The position numbers were made by a program, and so were the translations under genes. A DNA stretch of 39,375 nucleotides from positions 1-39,375 of the forward strand of contig CAWWAF010000026.1 in assembly GCA_963934795.1 (NCBI GenBank), read 5' to 3'. The notes beneath the pieces are model-generated. The model saw nothing but the letters and a program-made list of their open reading frames with translations. It ran no database searches and was not told where the DNA came from. This document shows positions 24,134-33,009 of this stretch, in pieces. Every line of letters starts with the position of its first letter. Position 1 is the stretch's first letter. This DNA comes from UBA8438 sp963934795 (GTDB lineage: Bacteria; Acidobacteriota; Vicinamibacteria; Vicinamibacterales; UBA8438).

Positions 24134-26332
24134 ATGCGTATCGCATTCCGCCCACGTTTTTCACTCACACTCGCGGCGCTGTTGGTGGCCGGCGTAGCCA
24201 TCTGGAGCGTCGGCGCGACCGCCCGTCAAAGCGGCATGGCTGACGGTGTCATTACCGGCACGGTGAGCGGCGACAATGGTCCAGAGGCCGGCGTCTGGGT
24301 CATTGCCGAGACGGAAGAACTCGAGACGAAGTTCGCCAAAATTGTCGTGACCGACGACAGTGGCCGTTTCGTTCTGCCGCAGTTGCCTGAGGCGACTTAC
24401 GACGTCTGGGTTCGAGGCTACGGGCTCGTTGACTCAGAGAAGGTGCAGCTGGCGACGGGACGAGAGGACGTTGCGCTGATGGCGATGGTCGCACCCACGC
24501 CGCGCGACGCCGCGCAATACTATCCCGGCAACTACTGGTATTCACTGATTGAGCCGCCGCCGGCCAGCGAATTTCCTGGCACCGGGAACAATGGCAACGG
24601 CATCAACCCCACCATGCTGACCCAGTCGCACTGGGTGGACAACATGAAGCAGGGCTGTCAGCTGTGTCATCAGCTGGGCAACACCGCGACGCGTGAGGTC
24701 CAGCATCGTGACGAGTTTGACTCGACCGTGGCGGCCTGGGATCACCGGGTGCAGACCGGGCAGCGCGGCAACCAGATGAGCGGTGCGATGAACCGTTTCG
24801 GTCGGGAGCCCGCGCTCGAGATGTTCGCGGACTGGACTGACCGTATCGCCTCCGGCGCTATCCCGGAGGCGCCGCCTCGGCCTGACGGGCTTGAGCAGAA
24901 CGTCGTGGTCACGTTGTGGGATTGGGGCAAGGACACCTCCTTCATCCACGACGAGATCGTGACTGACAAGCGCAACCCCCAGCTGAACGGCAATGGGCCG
25001 GTCTACGGTGTGTCAGCTGGCCACGGCAGCATCACCATGGTGGACCCGGTCGCGAACTCGGCCGTTGAGTTGACCATTCCCGTGCGGCCGGATCCCGAGA
25101 CCATGCCAACCCGGTTCCCGGACGTGCAGACCGCCTCCTACTACTGGGGTGACCAGGAGTTGTGGGGCGTCGGCGCGAATGAGCGTTCGGATCCGCACAA
25201 CCCGATGATGGACCACGAAGGCCGGGTCTGGATGACCTCGACGGTTCGCCAGTTCCAGAACCCGGACTGGTGCAAAGAGGGCGCGGACAATTCGTTCGCG
25301 GATTACTACTCAGTGGGTCGGACCGGCCGGCACGCCTCGTACTATGATCCGGACGGCGAGAAGTTCGTGCTCGTCGACACCTGCTACGGCACGCACCATC
25401 TGCAGTTTGGCGAGGACGAGGACAACACCCTGTGGTTCAGCGGTGACGGGAACGTCGTCGGCTGGTTGAACACCGCCGTCTACGACAGCACCGGGGACGA
25501 GCAGTTCGCCCAGGGGTGGTGCCCGACCGTGCTTGACACCAACGGCGACGGCAAAATCACAAAGCCGTGGAACGAGCCTCGAGCTGAGGAAACGGACGCA
25601 TCGCTGGATACACGCGTGGCGGGGTTCGGGTACGGCATCATCGCGCACCCCACCGACGGGTCGGCCTGGATTAGCAGGACTGGACCGTTCCCGGGGTCCA
25701 TCGTTCGGCTTGATCGTGGGGACAACCCGCCCGAGACCTGCATTGCCGAGATGTACGAGCCTCCGTCGATCGCCGGATCTGACCTCGACCCGGCAGAGAC
25801 CGGCTTCTCGCCGCGCGGCATAGATGTGGACCGGAACGGCGTCATCTGGGCCGCGCTCTCCGGCAGCAGTCACATGGCTAGCTTCGACCGCACCAAGTGC
25901 GCGGTGACGAGCGGCGCCACGGCGACCGGCCAGCACTGTCCAGAAGGGTGGACACTGTATCCGATGCCGGGGCCGAAGATGGCCGGGGTCGAGGGTGATG
26001 TTGGCGCAGATTTCCACTACTACAGCTGGGTCGACCAGTACAACACCCTCGGCATGGGTGACAACATTCCCATCGCCAACGGCTCGACTTCAGACTCCCT
26101 GCTCGCGCTCGACCCGGAGACCAATGAGTGGGTCGTCCTGCGGGTGCCGTATCCCCAGGCTTTCTACTCGCGCGGTCTCGACGGTCGTATCGACGATGCG
26201 TCCGCCGGATGGAAAGGACGCGGGCTGTGGGCCAACTACGGGTCGAACTACATTTGGCACACAGAGGGCGGGAAGGGCACGAAGAGCAAGATCGTCCACT
26301 TTCAGCTGCGTCCGGATCCGCTCGCTCGGTAG
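24134..26332 (+). CDS. secreted mono-haem protein: regulatory beta-sandwich plus propeller-like domain
   Basis: From ATG 24134 the 732-residue product has a signal peptide (about 1-32). A carboxypeptidase-regulatory-like beta-sandwich (about 35-115) follows, then one haem c site, CQLCH (175-179). A long beta-rich region with repeating W/G/D blades resembles virginiamycin-B-lyase or SMP-30 type propellers. An EF-hand-like calcium loop, DTNGDGKIT, starts at residue 468. A periplasmic dehydrogenase or electron-carrying binding protein is possible, but no catalytic site is recognisable. It is divergent from the alternative complex III operon and ends at a strong terminator. Proteins of this plan are frequent in Acidobacteriota and remain uncharacterised. 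Confidence 0.82.
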   Translation: MRIAFRPRFSLTLAALLVAGVAIWSVGATARQSGMADGVITGTVSGDNGPEAGVWVIAETEELETKFAKIVVTDDSGRFVLPQLPEATYDVWVRGYGLVDSEKVQLATGREDVALMAMVAPTPRDAAQYYPGNYWYSLIEPPPASEFPGTGNNGNGINPTMLTQSHWVDNMKQGCQLCHQLGNTATREVQHRDEFDSTVAAWDHRVQTGQRGNQMSGAMNRFGREPALEMFADWTDRIASGAIPEAPPRPDGLEQNVVVTLWDWGKDTSFIHDEIVTDKRNPQLNGNGPVYGVSAGHGSITMVDPVANSAVELTIPVRPDPETMPTRFPDVQTASYYWGDQELWGVGANERSDPHNPMMDHEGRVWMTSTVRQFQNPDWCKEGADNSFADYYSVGRTGRHASYYDPDGEKFVLVDTCYGTHHLQFGEDEDNTLWFSGDGNVVGWLNTAVYDSTGDEQFAQGWCPTVLDTNGDGKITKPWNEPRAEETDASLDTRVAGFGYGIIAHPTDGSAWISRTGPFPGSIVRLDRGDNPPETCIAEMYEPPSIAGSDLDPAETGFSPRGIDVDRNGVIWAALSGSSHMASFDRTKCAVTSGATATGQHCPEGWTLYPMPGPKMAGVEGDVGADFHYYSWVDQYNTLGMGDNIPIANGSTSDSLLALDPETNEWVVLRVPYPQAFYSRGLDGRIDDASAGWKGRGLWANYGSNYIWHTEGGKGTKSKIVHFQLRPDPLAR

Positions 26333-26361
26333 TACACCGCGCCAGCGTCAGTGCTGTCTTT

Positions 26362-26397
26362 GGCGTCGGGGACCTTGGTCCCCGGCGCCCTATTTTT
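26362..26397 (+). terminator. intrinsic terminator after the propeller gene
   Basis: A 13-bp stem, GGCGTCGGGGACC (26362-26374) with GGTCCCCGGCGCC (26377-26389), has a tight TT centre and one G-U pair. It is followed by TATTTTT. It lies 30 bases after the stop and is the clearest intrinsic terminator in the window. Confidence 0.88.
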
Positions 26398-26475
26398 GTG
26401 AAGAGGCCCCACCACTCGTCGATGGTGTGACGGGTATCGTCGTCCCCCACCAGGTTCACTCGTAGCTTTTTCGCT

Positions 26476-26505
26476 GCGCGTGCCGGCTGCACAGCCGACA
26501 CGCGC
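26476..26505. other. long imperfect hairpin at the 3' end of the minus-strand gene
   Basis: Two 14-base arms (26476-26489 and 26492-26505) pair with a single mismatch. An outer pair, CGTAGC (26461-26466) with GCTACG (26504-26509), can compete with the base of the stem. On the minus strand an A-run, not a T-run, follows, so intrinsic termination is not supported. It may block read-through or protect the 3' end. Confidence 0.5.
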
Positions 26506-27149
26506 TACGGGCGGCTTTTGTCAGTGGCCGCAGGTAGGACTGTCATGCGGGTGTGATTGGCCGGGACCTCGATGTCGGAGACCGATACTTCCAGGCCGGC
26601 GCTGCTCGCCGTGAGGTCATAGCGACCGGCAGGCAGCACAAACACGCGAGGACTGGCATCTTCGCTGACCGGCGCGAAGCCGGCGCGTCCCACACTACCG
26701 TGCAGGAACGCGCCCGTACGCCAGTCATTATTACTGTCTCTCCAGGATTGGGGTGGGTGGACCAGGAGGGCGCCGAAGGCCGGTTGCAGATTGATGATCT
26801 CTCGATGGCCTTCCGCTTCATCCGGGTAGCGCAGCACCGACAGACGCTCGATCCAGGTGATCGCTATGACGCCGCTGGCGTCCCGGCGGGCGACCTGGAC
26901 ATCGTAGAAGCCCGCGGGGACGTCGACATGGGTCCATCCGCCATCGCTCAGCGTCGCGGGAAGGGCCGTGTCGCGCGAGCCGACCGCGTAGACTGCGATG
27001 TCACAGTCTACCGTCACCTCCTCGAGTCCGTCGAATATGCGCACGAGGAGTCCGACGACGCCCGGTTCCTGGGACGCCGCCTGGTGCGGTAACAGCAGCG
27101 CCGCAAGTAGAGACACCACGAGCGCACAGCCGGCAGAACGCATCGTCAT
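26505..27149 (-). CDS. secreted beta-sandwich protein of unknown function
   Basis: The 214-residue product has a clear signal peptide (VVSLLAALLLPHQAASQ). Two beta-rich repeats follow, each with a DVPAGFYDVQV- or VLPAGRYDLTA-like strand, as in PEGA or carboxypeptidase-regulatory sandwiches. No catalytic motif or membrane anchor is seen. ATG 27149 and ATG 27143 are equally possible starts. It is transcribed divergently from the next gene. Function is not assigned. Confidence 0.72.
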   Translation of the reverse strand: MTMRSAGCALVVSLLAALLLPHQAASQEPGVVGLLVRIFDGLEEVTVDCDIAVYAVGSRDTALPATLSDGGWTHVDVPAGFYDVQVARRDASGVIAITWIERLSVLRYPDEAEGHREIINLQPAFGALLVHPPQSWRDSNNDWRTGAFLHGSVGRAGFAPVSEDASPRVFVLPAGRYDLTASSAGLEVSVSDIEVPANHTRMTVLPAATDKSRP

Positions 27150-27283
27150 AGGGATGCGTCATGGTACAGGAGAGCGCCCAATCGGACCAGGAGATCGGCC
27201 TGCGGCCCCGATATGCCGATAAACAACTCGTGACGGCTCCCGACCCCTCGGATTTCCACCGTGCGAGTGATGGCGGACAAGGT

Positions 27284-27958
27284 ATGGACGTGTTTCTTGT
27301 CCCGTCGCGCGGGACGAGCTACGAACTGTACTGCGAGCCAACCGAGGACGATGCGTCGGGTTCCAGTCGTGTCGGCCGCGTGTTTCGACGGGTCCGCGAG
27401 ATGCTCGCGACCGACCGGGGCGGAGATGAGCCTCGGCGCTCGGAATCCGGGTCGGTGATTTCTGCATCGAGCTGGACAGACCGGATTCGAGGCGGTGCTG
27501 GGCACCGGCTGTCCGAGTGGCTGGCCGAGCAGCGTCTTCTCTGGCGCTTGCGCCACCCGTCCACCGTTACGCTCGTCTTTCCGAATGATATCGACGCCGA
27601 ACGTGCGCTTTCCATCGCCCGCGTGACGCTCCGGCGCGACCGTGACCATCACCGGGTATGGATGGTCGTCGACGGTCTGGCGACCGCCGTCTTCGGCCCC
27701 CTCTTCTTCTTCGTGCCCGGGCCCAATCTCGTCTCCTGGTATTTTGCCGCCAAGACGGCCGGTCACTGGCTGGCGCACCAGGGCGCGGCTCGTGGTGTGG
27801 GCCAGGTGCGCTGGTCAGCGCGTCCGTCCGGTGCCCTGGCCTCGGTGCGCGATGCGCTGGCGCGTCCTCCGGCTGAGCGGCACCACCGCCTAGGCGAGCT
27901 TGCGACTGAGCTGCAGCTCGACCACCCGGCCGTTTTTGTCCAGCGGGTGTCCCGTTAG
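27284..27958 (+). CDS. Mit_KHE1-like protein (mitochondrial K+/H+ exchange-related)
   Basis: From ATG 27284 the product is 224 residues. It starts MDVFLVPSRGTSYELYCEP, contains WLAEQRLLWRLR, and has a hydrophobic block FGPLFFFVPGPNLVSWYFAAKTAGHW. This pattern matches the bacterial members of the Mit_KHE1 family as I recall it; the yeast relative is linked to mitochondrial K+/H+ exchange. One or two membrane passes are likely. The bacterial role is unknown. The frame extends back to ATG 27161, but the added 41 residues look unstructured and would nearly abut the divergent gene. Confidence 0.7.
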   Translation: MDVFLVPSRGTSYELYCEPTEDDASGSSRVGRVFRRVREMLATDRGGDEPRRSESGSVISASSWTDRIRGGAGHRLSEWLAEQRLLWRLRHPSTVTLVFPNDIDAERALSIARVTLRRDRDHHRVWMVVDGLATAVFGPLFFFVPGPNLVSWYFAAKTAGHWLAHQGAARGVGQVRWSARPSGALASVRDALARPPAERHHRLGELATELQLDHPAVFVQRVSR

Positions 27959-28045
27959 CGTCTTCGTTGCCCTCCCAGGCGGTGCTGGAAGCCCGCGTGA
28001 GCGGGCCCCCGCGGCACCGCGGTGCCCGGGCCCAGCGCGGAGCGC

Positions 28046-28054
28046 ATGCTATAC
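28046..28054 (+). promoter_or_regulatory. extended -10 just ahead of lpxD
   Basis: TGCTATACT is an extended -10 (TGn plus TATACT, 28049-28054). Transcription would begin at about 28061-28064, at or beside the preferred TTG start. This suggests a leaderless or nearly leaderless message. No -35 was found. Confidence 0.45.
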
Positions 28055-28063
28055 TGCGCCGAT

Positions 28064-29098
28064 TTGAAGCTCAGCGAAGTGGCCGAGCGTCTGGCTTGTC
28101 GGCTCGACGGCGACGGTGATGTCGATGTCAATCGGGTAACGGGCATTGACGTCGCGCAGGCTGGCGATCTCACCTTCCTTGCCAATTCTCGATACGCGAA
28201 CGCCTTGCGTTCGACCCAGGCAGCGGCGGTGATCCTGGCGGATGACGCAGAAGCCGCACCGTGCTCGATGCTGCGTACCCCGACGCCGTACCTCGCTTTT
28301 GCGCGTGCGGTTGGGCTGTTCGGTGACGCGGTGAGGCCGTGTCCCGGTGTCGATCCGTCGACCAGCGTCGCACCCGATGTCAGCCTTGGGGACGGTGTGT
28401 CGATTGGGCCTTTTGTGTCCATCGGGTCAGGTGTCTCCATCGGTGCGCGCACGGTCGTGCACCCCGGCGTGCACATCGGACCGGGAGCGGTCATCGGGGC
28501 CGACTGTGTCCTGCATTCGCATGTTGCGGTTCGGGAGCGGGTGGTGATCGGCGACCGCGTGGTGTTGCAGAACGCCGCCGTTGTCGGGAGCGACGGGTAT
28601 GGGTTCGCCCAGCGGCCAGACGGAACACACGAGAAGATCCCCCAGTTAGGGAACGTCGTGATCGAGGCGGATGTCGAGATTGGCGCGCACGTGGCCATCG
28701 ATCGGCCCGCGATCGGGGAAACGCGGATCCGTGGAGGAGCGAAGATCGACAACCTCGTGCAGATCGGGCACGGCGTCGACATAGGCCGGCATGTATTGCT
28801 CGCTGCGCAGGTCGGTATCGCCGGGAGCACCACCGTCGAAGACGCGGTCGTGCTGGCCGGCCAGGTCGGGGTCAACGGTCATGTCACCATCGGCAAGGGG
28901 ACGCGAGCCACGGGGCAGACCGGGATTACCAACTCTGTGGCACCTGGATCGTTCATCTCGGGTTTGCCCGCCATTGACAACCGCGCGTGGCGCAAAGCGG
29001 CTGCGTCCTTCCAGACGCTACCGGCTCTCAGAAAGAAGGTTGCTGCTCTCGAACGCCGCCTGGCCGAGCTCGAGGCCGGAGCGCCGTCGAGCGAGTAG
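28064..29098 (+). CDS. lpxD: UDP-3-O-acylglucosamine N-acyltransferase
   Basis: LpxD adds the N-linked 3-hydroxyacyl chain from acyl-ACP in the third step of lipid A synthesis. From TTG 28064 the product is 344 residues, close to the 341 of E. coli, and starts MKLSEVAERL as the family does. The N-terminal uridine-binding domain (about 1-100) is followed by left-handed beta-helix hexapeptide repeats (about 100-310). These carry AHVAIDRPAIGET and the catalytic histidine in VQIGHGVDIG. A C-terminal helix ends the protein. Earlier in-frame starts at GTG 28022 and ATG 28046 are possible but add residues not typical of LpxD and overlap the promoter. lpxB lies about 4 kb downstream. Confidence 0.94.
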   Translation: MKLSEVAERLACRLDGDGDVDVNRVTGIDVAQAGDLTFLANSRYANALRSTQAAAVILADDAEAAPCSMLRTPTPYLAFARAVGLFGDAVRPCPGVDPSTSVAPDVSLGDGVSIGPFVSIGSGVSIGARTVVHPGVHIGPGAVIGADCVLHSHVAVRERVVIGDRVVLQNAAVVGSDGYGFAQRPDGTHEKIPQLGNVVIEADVEIGAHVAIDRPAIGETRIRGGAKIDNLVQIGHGVDIGRHVLLAAQVGIAGSTTVEDAVVLAGQVGVNGHVTIGKGTRATGQTGITNSVAPGSFISGLPAIDNRAWRKAAASFQTLPALRKKVAALERRLAELEAGAPSSE

Positions 29099-29138
29099 CT
29101 GTCCGCCGCCAGACCCGCTACATCGGAACAGACTTCCA

Positions 29139-29954
29139 ATGTCTCGTCTCGTCGCTGTCGCGGTCCTTTGTCTCAGTGCTGGCGTGGCCAGCCCCACGAT
29201 GGCCACGGCCCAGACGAGTAGTGCCGCGTCGACAGCGGCCCACACGCCTGCTCGGCCGGGCTTCCTGACCAGCTACCGTTTTCATCTGAACGCGCTGCAC
29301 CTCGGAGCAGACAGCGACAGCTTCGTGTGGGATACCGATTTCGGGGGGGACCTCGATGTGTTTGACCTGCACTACTTTCGAGGGAATGTACTGGTCAACC
29401 TCGAGAGCATCGTTGGTCAGCAGATTCGTGCGATCGATCCCAATCAGGGTAACTACACGGTCGACCTGTCCACATGGTGGCGCACCGGCATGTCGGGAGC
29501 GGAGTTGGGCGCGACATTTCATCATGTGTCACGCCACCTGAGCGACCGCGACAAAGATTTCGCAATCGCGTGGAATATGGTGGGACTCCAGTTCACCTCG
29601 CCACTGGCTCTTGCTGGCTGGGATCTCGACGTGCGGTATCGCTTGCTCAAGACCGTCCAACGCTCGTTTGTGGACTACACCGGCGAAATGGGCGGAAGCG
29701 TCCAGGCCTCCCGGCCCCTGCACCGTCGCGTCTCGCTCATCGTCGGCGGGGAACTGACCGCCGTCACCGTCAACGCGGCGGAACGTGGCCGCGAGAGTCA
29801 ATTCGGGAGCCGCATTGAGATCGGCGCCCGCTTTCCTGGGCGCGCCGGCGTCGGCGAGGTCTTCCTCTCGCGGGAGCGGCGTATCGATGCCAACGCGCTC
29901 GATCTGGCCCCCACGACCTTTACCATGGCGGGATTCCGCTTCTTCAGCAAGTAG
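29139..29954 (+). CDS. predicted outer-membrane or secreted beta-rich protein
   Basis: The 271-residue product has a signal peptide (VAVLCLSAGVASPTMATAQ). Many alternating hydrophobic strands follow, such as GAELGATFHHVSRHL and ALAGWDLDVRYRLL, and the protein ends in GFRFFSK. This fits a small beta-barrel, although the last residue is K and not F. It sits between lpxD and two M16 peptidase genes, in a cell-envelope neighbourhood. No family name can be given with confidence. ATG 29139 gives the signal peptide at the correct place. Confidence 0.75.
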   Translation: MSRLVAVAVLCLSAGVASPTMATAQTSSAASTAAHTPARPGFLTSYRFHLNALHLGADSDSFVWDTDFGGDLDVFDLHYFRGNVLVNLESIVGQQIRAIDPNQGNYTVDLSTWWRTGMSGAELGATFHHVSRHLSDRDKDFAIAWNMVGLQFTSPLALAGWDLDVRYRLLKTVQRSFVDYTGEMGGSVQASRPLHRRVSLIVGGELTAVTVNAAERGRESQFGSRIEIGARFPGRAGVGEVFLSRERRIDANALDLAPTTFTMAGFRFFSK

Positions 29955-29993
29955 TCTCGCCCCCAGAGGGCGCGTTGCTACGGGTGCCTATGC

Positions 29994-29999
29994 GATAAT
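29994..29999 (+). promoter_or_regulatory. -10 box for the M16 peptidase pair
   Basis: GATAAT lies only six bases before ATG 30006, so transcription would begin at or within a base or two of the start codon. There is no Shine-Dalgarno site. A leaderless message is suggested. TTGCTA at 29975-29980 is too close to be a normal -35. Confidence 0.4.
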
Positions 30000-30005
30000 C
30001 AGTGG

Positions 30006-31412
30006 ATGCGTCGCATGAAATCTCCGGCGGCGGGTCGGGCCCTGTTGGTCTTCGCGGTCTCGGCCCTGGCGAGCCTCCTTGTCCTGTCGGCGACCGTCGA
30101 GACGGCGGTCAGACCTCCGAAATTCGACTACGAGCTACACACGCTCGACAACGGGCTGACGGTGGTGCTTGCCGAGGATCACTCAACACCGATCGTCCGG
30201 TCTGAGCTTGTCTATCACGTCGGCTCGAAGAACGAGGCGCCAGGGCGCACGGGGTTCGCGCATCTCTTCGAGCATCTGATGTTCAAGGGGTCGCGCAACG
30301 TATTGTCTGACTCGCATCTGACCCTGATTTCGCGCGTGGGCGGGGATGGAAACGCCTACACGACAGAGGACTCCACTACCTATGTCGAGACGGTCCCGGC
30401 GCAGTATCTTCCGTTGATTCTCTGGCTCGAGGCCGATCGGATGGCGACGCTGCGGATTGACAAGGAGACGTTCGAGTCGGAGCGTCTGGTGGTCAAAGAA
30501 GAGCGTCGCTGGCGGTATGAGGACACGCCGTTCGGTCTGCTCTCCGAAATCATGTACGACCAGGCGTACTCGGTGCACCCCTACAAGCACACACCGATCG
30601 GGACCATGGCGGATCTGGAGGCAGCGTCGGTCGACGATGTGCAGGAGTTCTTCGATACCTACTACGTGCCGGAAAACGCCACACTCGTGCTGGTGGGCGA
30701 CTTCGAGTCGAGCGAGGCGCTCGCGCTCGTGAAGCAGTACTTTGATCGTGTGCCCAAGGCGGCCAAGCCGGTGCCTCGCGCTATCCCGCGCGAGCCAATA
30801 CAGACCGGCGAGCGCCGCATTAACCTCACCCAGTCCCAAAATTGGCCACTTCCAGCCGTGATCGTGGCCTATCACATCACCTACGACGGCCACCCAGACG
30901 CCTATCCGCTGCACATCGCGGTCAAGGTGCTCTCGGACGGGCAGAGTTCGCGGATTTTCCGGCGACTGATCTATGACGACCAGCTCGCGGTCTCGGCGTT
31001 TGGGCAGGGCACCATCATCGACGACCCGAATCTGTTCTATGCGGTGTCGGTCGTGCAACCGGGGCGGACCGCGGAGGAGTCTGAGAAGGCGCTCATCGAG
31101 GAGCTGGACCGACTGAAGACCGATTTTATCAGCGATACCGAGCTGCAGCAGGCCAAGAATCAGTTCGCGAGGGATTACGTGTTCACGCGGGCGACGGTTG
31201 AGCAGAAAGCCAGTCACCTGTCGCATGCGGCCGTGATTCACGACGACATTACGACGGCGGATGCCGAGTTCGATATCTTCATGAATATTACGAAAGAGGA
31301 CGTCCAGCGGGTCGCGCAAACCTACTTCACGGAGGAGAATCGGCTGGTGCTTACAATCGCGCCACCGGCCCCCGCCGGGCGGTCGTTCTTGCAACCAGGA
31401 GACGAGGAATGA
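30006..31412 (+). CDS. M16 zinc metallopeptidase, catalytic member
   Basis: The 468-residue product has an N-terminal signal or anchor helix (about 10-30). It has the inverted zinc motif HLFEH (86-90) and the downstream acidic ligand region VVKEERRWRYED (about 160-171). Two M16 domains follow, with RLIYDDQLAVSAF typical of the second. It should cut peptides in the periplasm, or be membrane-tethered facing it. It is coupled to the next gene by an ATGA overlap. The pair resembles processing-peptidase-like heterodimers of bacteria. Confidence 0.93.
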   Translation: MRRMKSPAAGRALLVFAVSALASLLVLSATVETAVRPPKFDYELHTLDNGLTVVLAEDHSTPIVRSELVYHVGSKNEAPGRTGFAHLFEHLMFKGSRNVLSDSHLTLISRVGGDGNAYTTEDSTTYVETVPAQYLPLILWLEADRMATLRIDKETFESERLVVKEERRWRYEDTPFGLLSEIMYDQAYSVHPYKHTPIGTMADLEAASVDDVQEFFDTYYVPENATLVLVGDFESSEALALVKQYFDRVPKAAKPVPRAIPREPIQTGERRINLTQSQNWPLPAVIVAYHITYDGHPDAYPLHIAVKVLSDGQSSRIFRRLIYDDQLAVSAFGQGTIIDDPNLFYAVSVVQPGRTAEESEKALIEELDRLKTDFISDTELQQAKNQFARDYVFTRATVEQKASHLSHAAVIHDDITTADAEFDIFMNITKEDVQRVAQTYFTEENRLVLTIAPPAPAGRSFLQPGDEE

Positions 31413-32902
31413 CCGGCCGATGGGCCGCCGGGGCCGCCGTCGTTCTGGCGCTGGGGTGCGTCACCGCGTCCGCGCAGCAGCCGCTCGACTGGCCGCGTGA
31501 GAGCCCGCCACCGTCGTTGCCAGCCCGCCAGGTGACGTTTCCGCCGTACGAGCTCCGCACGTTACCGAACGGTTTACAGGTTGTCGTGGTGATGCACCAC
31601 GAGCAGCCAGCCGTGAATTTGCGTCTCATGATCGGTGCCGGCGCCGCGTCAGATCCCGTGGGGAAGAAAGGGGTGGCCGCGCTGGCGGGGCAGCTGCTCG
31701 ACCAGGGGACAGCGACGCGGTCGGCGACCGACGTCGCCGAAGCGATCGACTACGTGGGAGGGGTGCTGAGCGTGGGGGCGGGCACGGACCTGAGTTTCGC
31801 CAACGTCCTCGTCATGCGCGACAGTTTCGACTTTGCTGCCGATCTTCTGGCCGAGATCACGCGAACGCCTTCATTTGAACAAGCCGAAATCGATCGGCAA
31901 CGCCAGCAGGTGCTGTCCGGCATCCAAGTCAGCATGGATGACCCGGCGTATCTGGCCGGTGTGGTGTTCAGTCGGTTGGTCTACGGCGATCATCCGTACG
32001 GGATGCCGCACAACGGAACGCCGCAGACTGTGCTGAGTATCTCTCGGGACGATCTTCGAGCCTTTCACCAGACGCACTATGCCCCCAACAACGCGCTCCT
32101 CGCCATCGTGGGTGACGTCGACGCCGAGGAGGCGTTTGCCTCGGCGGAACGGGTCTTCGGCGACTGGGAGCGCCGGCCGCTGCCGCCGACCCCCAGCACG
32201 CAGCTGCCCGCCCCGGCCAGACGAATAGTGGTCGTCGACAAGCCCGGTTCTGTGCAGACGGCGATTCGGGTCGGGCACGTCGCGTTGCCCAGAGCCAGTC
32301 CGGATCATTTGGCGTTCGACGTCGCCCTGAAGATTCTTGGCGGAGAGGGGGGCAATCGTCTTGGAAGCGTCCTCCGTACCGAACGCTCGTTGACCTATGC
32401 CGCCTCCGCCGACGTGGCGAGCCGCCGTTTCGGTGGTGACTTCATGGCCAAGACGGACACCCGGTCCGATGCGACGGCCGAAGTGCTGCAGCTCATCGTC
32501 GAGGAGGTCGCGCGTCTGCAACGCGAGAGGGTCGGGCGTCGCGAATTGGAGAATGCACAAGCGTATCTCTCAGGTTCGTTCCCACTGACCATCGAGACGC
32601 CGAACGCGATTGCGGCGCAGGTGCTCGAGTCACTCCTGTATGGTCTCGACCTCGGCGATTTGCCGAAGTATCCGGAACGGATCAATGCGGTCACGGTTGA
32701 CGAGATTCAGCGCGTGTCGCGCGAGTATCTTCAGCCGCAGCAGCTCTCAGTCGTGCTTGTCGGAGAGGCGGCGACTTTTCTCGATGACCTGGCCGGTGTC
32801 GGTTTCGAGGGTGTGGAAGTGCTCTCGGTCTCTGAACTCGATCTGTTTCTCCGCCAAGGCACGGCCCAGGCCACCCTCGATTCCCCCCTGCTGGCTCCCT
32901 GA
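31409..32902 (+). CDS. M16 family protein, non-catalytic partner
   Basis: The 497-residue product has a signal peptide (VVLALGCVTASAQQ) and two M16-type domains. Where the zinc motif should be it reads ALAGQL (90-95), without histidines, so it cannot bind catalytic zinc. The C-terminal domain keeps the family R/Y substrate-binding segment (RTERSLTYAAS). In bacterial M16 pairs the second subunit lacks zinc and provides substrate-binding residues to the catalytic subunit. The start overlaps the previous stop. Confidence 0.92.
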   Translation: MTGRWAAGAAVVLALGCVTASAQQPLDWPRESPPPSLPARQVTFPPYELRTLPNGLQVVVVMHHEQPAVNLRLMIGAGAASDPVGKKGVAALAGQLLDQGTATRSATDVAEAIDYVGGVLSVGAGTDLSFANVLVMRDSFDFAADLLAEITRTPSFEQAEIDRQRQQVLSGIQVSMDDPAYLAGVVFSRLVYGDHPYGMPHNGTPQTVLSISRDDLRAFHQTHYAPNNALLAIVGDVDAEEAFASAERVFGDWERRPLPPTPSTQLPAPARRIVVVDKPGSVQTAIRVGHVALPRASPDHLAFDVALKILGGEGGNRLGSVLRTERSLTYAASADVASRRFGGDFMAKTDTRSDATAEVLQLIVEEVARLQRERVGRRELENAQAYLSGSFPLTIETPNAIAAQVLESLLYGLDLGDLPKYPERINAVTVDEIQRVSREYLQPQQLSVVLVGEAATFLDDLAGVGFEGVEVLSVSELDLFLRQGTAQATLDSPLLAP

Positions 32903-33009
32903 TACTCAGAGGGGTCGTTTCACTGGCGTGCGTACAGGGCACGATGGCGGTCACGACCCGCGTGCGGGCGTACGTGGCGAATGACGGGTAGGGCATTAGG
33001 ACACCTGGC

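Noticed and set aside
30183..31394. Minus-strand open frame opposite the catalytic M16 gene
   Set aside because: The M16 zinc motif and full domain order are on the plus strand; the antisense product is R/H/L-rich without motifs.
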